41,638 nt of DNA from Phoronis australis (Eukaryota > Phoronida > Phoronidae): the NCBI GenBank assembly GCA_002633005.1, contig NMRA01000656.1, positions 180,289 to 221,926 on the forward strand. Reading direction: 5' to 3'. Of the stretch, positions 33,965-41,638 are shown piece after piece. The notes under the pieces are model-generated. The model searched no databases. It saw nothing but the letters and a program-made list of their open reading frames with translations, and was not told where the DNA came from. Numbering within the stretch: position 1 is the first letter of the stretch; every line of letters begins with the position of its first letter. The position numbers and the translations under genes were made by a program.

Positions 33965-35505
33965 ACCTGGAATGCCAACTCCGGTACGTGACTAATGGAT
34001 CTTGCGAGCCCGAGACTAGCCGAGAGAGCTTGCATTGTGAATTTCCGGCAGTTTGCTCGTCTGAGTTTGATCGAGAGTTGAAGTTACCAAATAAAGCCTC
34101 ATTTCATTGCTTCATTTTCATTTTGACATTTTCGTCCATCAAGGGAGACTCTTGAGCTACGGTTCCGGACAATCTGCGGTTGTCCGGCAAAATTACATTG
34201 GCCATTCTTTCTACGCACCGACCCGTGGCCCTGGTCGGATACCGGGAATAGTCTTTTGATATACTTTCACCTCCAGTCTTAGAACCTCTCCTCGACAACC
34301 TATTACAATACATGCTAAGAGTTTTTCAACATTTTGGGTGTTAAAATCACGTTATTGTATTTTGTGGAAAGAAGTGATACTTGGTTTCTGAGTATTTGTT
34401 AAACGTTTAGTACCCACTAGCAGGTGTGTTTTCTAAAAACAACTCGTATTTGCGTACCTAAGTGAGTGTGTGTTTGCGTTTGCATAAGGTATTGCTGTTT
34501 TCGATTGCTTCTATAACAATTCATTTGTGCAATACCTTTTTGTTAATTCGACAATGAATATCATCTGTAGTATTTACCTAAACCCGTGAAATAAATTTTT
34601 AAAAAAGACGTTTAATTTCCTTGTGAAAAAATCCTACCAAATACTTTGTGTTGCTGAAAGCGTGCATTGTACTTCCCAATTGTCCCGCTCTTGGCGGACT
34701 ATCACCCTCTTTGATTTTTCATGCCATCCTGCCACAACATCAAAATGTCCCTCCTTTTGACACACGGCGACACTGACATATTATTACATACTTCCGTAAT
34801 TTCCCACGCGACATAGCACTATTTTCTTGTTCAACTAAAAAACGGGACGTTTCATGAGTGTTTGAGGCACCCGCAATTGCGCATTCGAAATAAAAATAGT
34901 AATAAAAACGTAGGCGGGCGCTTTAGAGTGTAACGTCTCCCATTCGACAAAAACGCTGTCGGGACGTTATTGTGTGTTGAGGCGAGCATTTCACCCTTGC
35001 GTTTTGGCATAGACCCAGATGTCTCGCTTTTTATACGGAATTCCCGCTTTTCAATCCAATTGTCCCGTTTTTTCATTCTCGAACTGAACAGGTGTTCATT
35101 TGTCTCTTTGTCATGACTATTGTTATTTTCCAGAGTCCACTTTCTTTAGTAACATAACAATTGTAAAAATATGTTTCAATGTCTCGTGTTTACGGTAACG
35201 CACACTGCATCACCAATTTTTGCTTTCTGAAGAAATAATTTCATTTACAAACTACTATGGAATGTCCTGCACAGCAACCTATCTAATGATCTATCCAAAA
35301 TACATTTCAAACCTACACAATAATGTTTGCTCATTTTTCACGTATCAGAAATCCATCTGCAAATTTCGGATAGGTAGTTGGAGTAATTAGTTTTTCACAA
35401 TTTGTAAATGTCATTGCATTTTGAACTTTTACTGAACAATTGTATCAAACATTACCAAAGGTCTAATAAATATATAAAGATGTATAATTTTGGATGAATG
35501 TCTGC
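33965..35505. repeat. Segmental duplication copy B
   Basis: The partner of 29694-30775, in the same orientation and about 4.3 kb away. It is longer because of insertions. One insertion of about 110 bp, near 34136-34245, contains a hairpin (CCGGACAA at 34165-34172 against TTGTCCGG at 34180-34187) and is absent from copy A. Divergence is substantial, so the duplication is not recent. Confidence 0.8.
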
Positions 35506-35646
35506 CTAAATTCTTCACAGTAAGTGTGAGTGAGCCATATTCTAAAATCTTTGTCTTGATAGGGTAGGAATCTTTTGAATCATTGAAATCATTTCCCTGC
35601 TGGTTTGTATGGTCATTTGTATAACTTCTCTGGTTCATATCCTGCA
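35506..35646 (-). pseudogene. Relic of duplicated Ig exon
   Basis: Sits at the position in copy B that the Ig exon 30776-31129 occupies in copy A. The open frame keeps an Ig-like last strand (YGSLTLTVKN, against TVELKITG in copy A). The exon boundary aligns (TTTAG|GCAGAC against TACAG|GTCTGT), so the GT donor has become GC in a context unlike functional GC donors. The N-terminal two thirds, with the conserved Cys and Trp, are gone. An alternative short exon from a CAG acceptor at 35642 would be phase 0, unlike the other modules. Confidence 0.55.
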
Positions 35647-35861
35647 CTTTGTTATTTTTCGTATTTTGGTAACACTCTTGATTTTTAGAATTAAAGTGTA
35701 CACAACATGACTCTAGTACCTCAAAATAAATTTTATTATTATATCTTACTTGATTTCAGTGCCTTTATTGCACAGCTCATAAAGAAACACGCAAAAATTG
35801 AAAAAAATAATAATTATGCGTCGAGAAGGTTCGTAGAGGGATCAAAAGATGTGTTTCCGGA

Positions 35862-36082
35862 GACTGCAGCAACAGCTGCCAGGCGGAGAACGTCTCGGTG
35901 TTCCGCAGGACACCAAAGTTGCGCAGAAGTGGCATCGCTTCGTACGCCGAACGAGAGTGTGTGACCTCATCGTGGACCAAGCGATTCGGTCCGGGGCCAC
36001 TCTGTGTTCTCAGTGCCCACTTTGAGGACTCGTGTTTGGACTCCAGTCACAGGAGATGTTACGACGAAGGCCTGGTTCAATA
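35862..36082 (+). pseudogene. Broken THAP-type zinc-finger coding segment
   Basis: Pieces of a THAP-like C2CH DNA-binding domain lie in two plus-strand frames. One frame has CSNSCQAENVSVFR (N-terminal C-x3-C) and, further on, SAHFEDSC. The other has TKVAQKWHRFVRRTR and ATLCS. In THAP domains the order is C-x(2-4)-C, then a Trp-containing basic helix, then C-x2-H-F. The pieces are in that order but need at least two frame changes, so this is read as a decayed gene, perhaps from a P-element-like transposon or a domesticated THAP gene. I have not joined the frames. Confidence 0.5.
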
Positions 36083-36116
36083 AAGGACAATATTTATTAT
36101 TCAGAAACATCGGCTC

Positions 36117-36401
36117 TTAATTCAGGATCGTCTGTTGGATGACTGGGTTGACTCGCCGAGCCCGAGGCCGCTTCTCTCGCGGGAGGATCCAGTTCGTAAG
36201 GCTCAAAGTAGAAAAGTACGCAGCCGGAAGCATATCAAACTTGTTCTCCTTTTCGTGCAACCCCAATTCCTCATTCTGGCCACCATTCCCGTACGTTTCT
36301 TCATAGTATTCATTCAATTCTTGCTCATAATCGTCGTCGCTTTCAAATTCACTGCACTCTCCACCATTGTTCAGTGTTAGTCGCTGATCTCTTGTGTTCA
36401 A
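36117..36401 (-). other. Acidic open segment, unknown
   Basis: A minus-strand frame of 94 codons with no ATG; the apparent start is TTG, shortly after an in-frame TGA. It is very acidic at first (SDDDYEQELNEYYEETYG) and ends in a basic stretch, PREKRPRARRVNPVIQQ. The end vaguely recalls Harbinger-type nuclease N-termini, but too little matches to claim it. It may be a gene relic next to the THAP fragment. Confidence 0.3.
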
Positions 36402-37104
36402 CCCATGACGTCACATGGCGGGAAATGTGAAAATTGGCAAAATTGAAAGAAAAATTAAAATTTCGAGCTAATTACACAAAATAAACATGGGTTTAGCTAA
36501 ACTTTACGTCACACATTTAGTCTGTGGCCACCGGTAATTCAAAATGTGCAAAAATCCATGGTGTGTACTGTTTAAAACATATTTTTAAACATGTATGGTA
36601 TGTAAAATGATGATTATTTATGAATTAGATTATCATCCTTTGCGTCTGCTATAATTATGCATCATCAAGAACTGACGAAATACTTTCTAATGATATGCTA
36701 CTTATGCAGTTCTGTTGAAAAACAGCGGAGTTGCGCAAAGTTTTATTTTCAGTAAACTCCATAGGAATAACCTGCACCTGAACAAACGAGTGCAAACAAA
36801 TGCCACGCATGCGCAGCAGCGTAACTTCAGTATCGCGAGATCAAAGTTGGCATTCCAGGGTTAGAGTTCTACACGTAATGGACGAAGCATGGGCGTCGCC
36901 CGTGCGAAGCCGTCGTTTGTAAACAAATGAGATGTCCTACGCTTAACAAATGTGTTATTACATTAGTTTCATACGTTCACGAATGAACCGAATTTTGAGG
37001 TTTTGATACCTGCATGTTATGTTCCGTGACAAGTAGACTGGTGAAGTAGAAACGTAATAGCGTTACAACGGTCGTGGGATCTGTTTCAGTAAAATTTAAT
37101 TAAG
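36402..37104. other. Intron, no feature seen
   Basis: No coding or repeat structure I could support. Confidence 0.4.
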
Positions 37105-37364
37105 TTTACCGCGCACGGTACAACCAGGTGAAAATAACTTCCAGCAGGATTAAAATAATTTTCACTTTGGTTGAAATAATTTCCACCCGTGTGAAAATAA
37201 TTTCCATCTACGTTGAAATAATTTCCACCCGGGTGAAAATAATTTCCACCTATGTTGAAATAATTTCCCACCCGTGAGAAATAATTTCCACCTAGGTTGA
37301 AATAATTTCCACCCTGGTGAAAATAATTTCCACCCGGGTGAAAATAATTTCAGTGCGCGGGAAA
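37105..37364. repeat. 21-bp minisatellite enclosed by 12-bp inverted repeats
   Basis: About 11 units of roughly 21 bp, each built on GAAATAATTTCCACC (or GAAAATAATTTCCACC), fill 37126-37352. Units alternate between GTTGAAA and GTGAAAA starts, implying a 42-bp higher-order unit. Read on the minus strand they give 7-residue repeats (GNYFHPG or WKLFSPG in two frames), but an extra base near 37270 breaks each frame, so it is not a protein. TTTACCGCGCAC (37105-37116) and the complement of 37353-37364 (TTTCCCGCGCAC) match at 11 of 12 bases and bound the array, suggesting an inverted-repeat element with internal tandem expansion. Confidence 0.75.
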
Positions 37365-38713
37365 ATATAAACACAACGGCAACAAACGCCTTCCATCTTG
37401 GACCACAAACTTTCAATGTTAACGAAAACAGAAAGATGGTTGTTTTTACCACGTTCGGACACTTACATTGCACAACGAATTACAGAAAGCGAACTAAGGA
37501 AACTGTTCGCGGGGTATAAAACCACGGGGTAGACTTCACCGCGATGTCAGTCAAAAAACGCCCGGTAGCACACGATAGAGCAAATTGAGCCCAACTGCAA
37601 CTGAAACAAATCTACTCTACTAAGCTAGGTGTCGCAAAATATCCTTTCTTTTGTAGTATCTCATGTTAAGTATATTAACAATTAAATTTATGGAGAACTT
37701 AGGCCCACGTACAGGATGACATTACAGGGTCTTATTCGGCTGAAACGTGACCTTGACTTGTGAATTCTGATACTCATGCAGCAGACCATCAGTGGCCACA
37801 GTCAAAACTTAACGGTGCTTGATCAGCTGAAGACGGTGTTTCGTCTTCGCCGAGTTGTCTACCAGCACACCCCGAATCCGGTGCTGCTACACTTGAAATG
37901 CAATGCAAGAAGGTGTGCAACTGCAGTACCTAATTACTTCAATCGATCTTTAATCCTTAATCTTTGAACGACCGGCACAAACAGTTGGAATTGCGGATAC
38001 ACCGCTGTGTGTCACAGTTTGTTTTTTCAACAGGACACTTCATGATGGCGTGGCTCCATGCGGGTCCAGTTTCAGGGATTTACATGTACCAACGGGAACA
38101 AATCGATTTTTGTTGTTGTTGTAGTAAGTACGCTGGAGCTGCTACTTTTGCTTTGCCCTTGAGAGACGTCGCAGCGTCAACTATGGTGGGCGTGGCCTCG
38201 CTGCGTTTGTAAAGGTTTCTTTAATTCGGCCATGCATGAATAGACATATTTTTGAAATGCCTGGCTCGGCACAGAAAAAAAGGTATAACGTTCATAACAA
38301 TGCGCATAATGTGATTGTGCCACTTCATTAAAATGCGATTTTAACGGAGAACTACAAAACTGAAATATGCCGGATGCATAAAAAAACGCGGTACGGATAG
38401 GATGTTACGTACGTAAGCAGTTATTGCCGGTCTTGTGACTCTTAGAAGATGGCAGACAGCGGGTTCACCAGAGGTCAGTTAGTCATTGGAGATTTTTAGA
38501 CTTTCCTTAGCTCATAAATACCGCGACAGAAGTAACATACGTTTCAGTCCCTGGCAGATTCCGTACGTTTTTTGGCGTCAAAATCATCGATAACTGCTTG
38601 AAAGTTTTTAAATGTCGACAATTAGCCATCCCCGCGTACTTAGTGACAGGTTCCGAACTTTTCTAAAACAGATTCAGAATTGGCTAGATATCAAAAGCGA
38701 ACCAGATACGTAC
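37365..38713. other. Intron, no supported feature
   Basis: Short plus-strand ORFs at 37776-37967 and 37964-38212 lack context. Confidence 0.4.
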
Positions 38714-39004
38714 AGGCAACTTTCAGCTTGTATTTTTCGATCAGTTGGTTGCTGATGTCATCGAAGCACACCAACGCGCGGTCGTTAAACTCTTGCCTTA
38801 CTACAAATTCAATTGACAGGGGACTAAATCCTTCCTTCCTGTTGACAAGACCTGGCAAGGATTGAAAAGCAACAGCCCTGGACACCTCCGTTTTACATGT
38901 ACAGGTCACGCGGTCTTTGTTCTTCAGGTACCCGTCCTTCTCTGATTCGCAATTCAGGGCCACATTCGGGGTCGTGGGCGTGTCCAGGGCAATCTGTGGG
39001 ATCT
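38714..39004 (-). CDS. Ig-like domain exon, atypical
   Basis: A minus-strand exon of 291 bp, phase 1-1, from acceptor TGTCAAATTGCAG to donor CCT|GTACGT. It encodes 97 residues starting EIPQIALDTPTTPNVALNCE. Possible B-strand Cys are RVTCTC (35 and 37); the likely F-strand is RALVC (Cys 80), preceded by the E-strand-like LSIEFVV. The C-strand tryptophan is missing and the Cys spacing is only about 45, so it is a reduced or diverged Ig-like fold. Joins to both neighbours keep the frame (CAG, then TTT). Confidence 0.6.
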
Positions 39005-40216
39005 CTGCAATTTGACAGGACAGTTTTACACCCATGGGCGTTCATTTGGTGTTACAACTTCTGGTGTCAAGTGTCCAGTTATTGAGGCGTTTATTCGGAA
39101 AATTTCCTCTTAAAAGCTCACTCAGCGTCAACTTTTAGCCACAAATTCAGAACAAAGTGTTGGCGAATTATGTATTGATGAACTTAAAAATTAAAAAGCA
39201 CAGTACGTTTTATTACCAAAAGAAATCGCTGATGTTTTACGAATTTCAGGGGAATTTTTATCTGACTTTGATACTCGCAGTGGCGACTTCGTGGCTACTT
39301 GGAATTTTCCCAGGTCGCCAAACACAACCTGAGGTCGCATTGGCGACCTAGAGGAGTATTGATTTTTCCATTTCAAATTGAAAACAGAATTATGAATTTT
39401 GAGTGAATATTCCATGTTTCCAAATTCAGTTTCATTTTCAGTGAAAATTAAACTGAAAACAATCATACGGACCCGAATGTATCAATGTTCTGACTTTCAA
39501 TTTTCTTTTTGAAAATATAATTTTTAAAGATGGAGTATTGAATGAATTTCATTTTCAGTTTTAAAAAACTGAAAATAAAATTTTGAAGGTGCTTGTGCCT
39601 TCTGAAAGGCGATTTTTTGGGTGAGGGTAAAATTTTACCCCCCCCCCCGTTGACAGCCCTAATAGGCTCTGCCTAAAGTACCCAACACTAATATTTTGTG
39701 TGTAAGTTACAGGTGAGTTAAACCTAGAAGGGATTTCTTAATCACTTGAGTCGAATTATTGGCCTCATGAAGGGAATTTCGCCTTATTTTTAAATATTCT
39801 CGAGAGGGCAATAAGCCAGGCCGATATTCGGCTCCAACATCGAGGGGATTGAGGGCCGTGCTCATACACATATTACGCCAACGTGGAATTTCAAGACCAT
39901 CGGCGAGCTTAAGGAAATTTTACAGCAAGACAACTATAAAACATATCCATTTTTAGAGATAGTCATTCCGCTTCACGTAAGTAAAAACCATGAAACGAAA
40001 TTTAACGCAAACCAATTAATGTCGCATTTACTTCGAAATGACATGCTTTCAAACAATAACGGAATTTAGGGTAGAAAGAGTTCAGTGAATTTTTAGTGGT
40101 GGCCACAACTGAACGACGCTGAATTTTCATTCAGGCTCTGATTTTCGAAGTTTTTTTATTTCAATTGTGAAGTCAAAAGAACGAGTATCTTTAACTTGTA
40201 CAAAGACAATGATTAC
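39005..40216. other. Intron with local inverted repeats
   Basis: No exon seen. TCAGTTT/AAACTGA motifs recur in both orientations between 39400 and 39600. A pair of GGTCGC/GCGACC motifs lies at 39310-39350. A C-run sits at about 39638-39648, preceded by an AAAATTTTACCC hairpin. Confidence 0.45.
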
Positions 40217-40615
40217 GTCTGTTTCCGTTCCACTTGATTTGCAGACGATACGAAACCGTCCGATTTAGCTTTCCGTTCCTCACCATACATTCCAGCCAGG
40301 TTCCGTCCAGTTCGTGGCTGTTATATACTACTTTCAACGTCCGCATGCAAATCACACCCGCCCACAATATCTTATGTGTCTCCAACTTCTCGTAGTTCGT
40401 GGGAATTGCCGATCGTGCGTCTGGTACGTTGTGCCTCCACTCGGCGGAGCACGTTTTCACCACGTGGTCAGTAATACATTTTAGAGTCTGTATGGGCTTG
40501 TCACGTGAGAAGCGGATTATGCGCATCCTGGACTGTTCAGAGAACCCCGTCCCAAACAATTCGAAAGGGTAGTACTCTCTAAATTGTCTGAACACATGAA
40601 GTTTGGTTGGCCCAA
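40217..40615 (-). CDS. Ig-like domain exon, membrane-distal in this window
   Basis: A minus-strand exon of 399 bp, phase 1-1, from acceptor TTTTCTTTCTATGTAG to a donor AGAC|GTAATC. An alternative donor AA|GTGGAA would be phase 2. It encodes 133 residues starting VGPTKLHVFRQFREYYPFEL. It has B-strand Cys near 47, Trp 13 residues later (EWRHN, 60), F-strand Cys near 110 (TWLECMV) and an N-glycosylation sequon NRT, ending SYRLQIKW. The VGPT start and the C-W spacing match the exon at 30776-31129. Confidence 0.7.
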
Positions 40616-41638
40616 CTACATAGAAAGAAAACCGGAAATTAACATCATGGTATGAGGGAAACGGCTAAGTGACGTAACTGGATCGAACATGAACTTCCAA
40701 AACCAACCATGCAACATAGGTGACAGTATTGTATCGACAAACAATGCCAACGTTAATCTCCAAATAATACAGAGGAGGACCTATATCATCTTATCGAGGT
40801 ACTATGGCCATGAACAAAAAACAGTTAGCCTATACCGTTTAAGCCGGGGTACTGTGACCGCCTTGAAAACTGTGATCGTGCCCTTAAAGTCCTTGTTGCA
40901 AACTGCCCATGTGTTTCTAGTATCCGAAAATACTTACTACATAAAATCTTATTTTCGACACCCTTTCTTTACATTCTTTTCGCCTTTCATGCCAAAAGCG
41001 ATTTTTCAACCTTATTTGACCCTTTTCTCTGAGCGTATGATTACCGGTTGTCATCGGTTATTTCCGTAGCCACATTTCCGGCTCATCAGTTCAGGAACTT
41101 GTCCTGAACGCCGCCATGTTTTCCTTGTAACTGAATGTGCTATGGCTTGCTCGAAAAGTTTTCATTATTTTGTTTTATTAGTAATATATCGTGATTCGTT
41201 TGCATATGTAGTGTTTTTATAGTTTGTAGTTTGTGGTCGTTTATTTTTTTTGGAATGTTACGCGTACTTAGTATGTTAAAATAGCATTGGTGTTTAGTTC
41301 CTTACGTAGGCCGGTCGAACCTAGGAACCAATATGGGTCGAACCTATTTTTTTCAGTTTTATTTTTTTCCTCGTTTTGAAAAAGTACTTTGCTATCCTCG
41401 AAAAGGTAGTACATTCTACTCAGTAAAAATCGAAAAAGTATCAAAATCGGGGCAAGCACTGTAAAGTTACTGCAAGTTTTGTGGCGAAATTTGGGTCACT
41501 TTGTTTGGATCGCGTCGGCCATATTGGAGGACAGCGGGATGAGTTACGAGTTTAAAACTTTGTGTAAATTGTTTTCGCCAACAAATTACGGTGAAATTTA
41601 GTTAGACATAACTTTACTTACTATTCTGCACGATTTAG
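40616..41638. other. Upstream intron, no exon found
   Basis: A signal-peptide or further Ig exon of the receptor is expected upstream on the minus strand. None with acceptable splice sites is visible here, so it likely lies beyond the window. About 41488-41512 shares a short stretch (GCGRAATTTNGGGTCAYTTT) with about 2934-2957. Confidence 0.4.

Noticed and set aside
34104-34313. Minus-strand ORF of 69 codons in duplication copy B
   Set aside because: The equivalent region in copy A has a stop in the comparable frame, and the ORF spans the insertion specific to copy B; looks like chance.
37086-37473. Minus-strand ORFs with 7-residue repeats (GNYFHPG, WKLFSPG)
   Set aside because: They are translations of the 21-bp minisatellite in two frames, each broken by an extra base near 37270; no start, splice or domain support.

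Overview
This is a piece of an animal (metazoan) nuclear genome. It is AT-rich, gene-poor and intron-rich, with GT-AG introns, microsatellites, short terminal-inverted-repeat elements, a tRNA-derived SINE and penelope/retrozyme-like debris. Nothing resembles a bacterial or organellar genome. The mix of small inverted-repeat elements and a modular immunoglobulin (Ig) receptor fits a marine invertebrate such as a lancelet or mollusc, but I cannot name the species.

Both main genes lie on the minus strand. (1) 22716-25886 is one very large coding exon of 1057 codons. It encodes a serine-rich, disordered, phosphoprotein-like segment and ends at a clean phase-0 splice donor. Its downstream exons must lie between 1 and 22.7 kb. 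I propose short candidates at 19064-19144, 16732-17011, 5143-5204 and 2929-3087, the last followed by an AATAAA at 2785-2790. Their phases are compatible and no stop forms at any junction, but each is only a hypothesis. A further well-spliced candidate at 10623-10766 cannot join directly to 5143-5204, because that junction makes a TGA.

(2) 28984-40615 is the 3' part of a cell-surface immunoglobulin-superfamily receptor. It has three phase 1-1 Ig-like exons (40217-40615, 38714-39004, 30776-31129), then a terminal exon (28984-29333) with a transmembrane helix and a cytoplasmic tail carrying an ITIM-like S-Q-Y-G-F-L motif, and a poly(A) signal at 28633-28638. The signal-peptide exon was not found and is probably beyond the right edge. 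Within this gene, about 1.1 kb including one Ig exon and its 3' intron has been duplicated in tandem: copy A is 29694-31129 and copy B is 33965-35646. The copy B exon has lost its donor and is a relic.

The remaining DNA is mostly intron with mobile and repeat sequence: a 178-bp tandem duplication (534-889), inverted-repeat elements at 4337-4836, 14308-14484, 27797-27945, 28085-28232 and 31370-31694, a tRNA-SINE (about 9850-9924), a hammerhead-like penelope/retrozyme remnant (21670-21689), a broken THAP zinc-finger gene (35862-36082), and a 21-bp minisatellite enclosed by inverted repeats (37105-37364).

The items most worth following up are the ITIM-bearing Ig receptor with its decaying duplicated Ig exon, the unrecognised Ser-rich protein with its possible cysteine-rich C-terminal exons, and the minisatellite-bearing inverted-repeat element.
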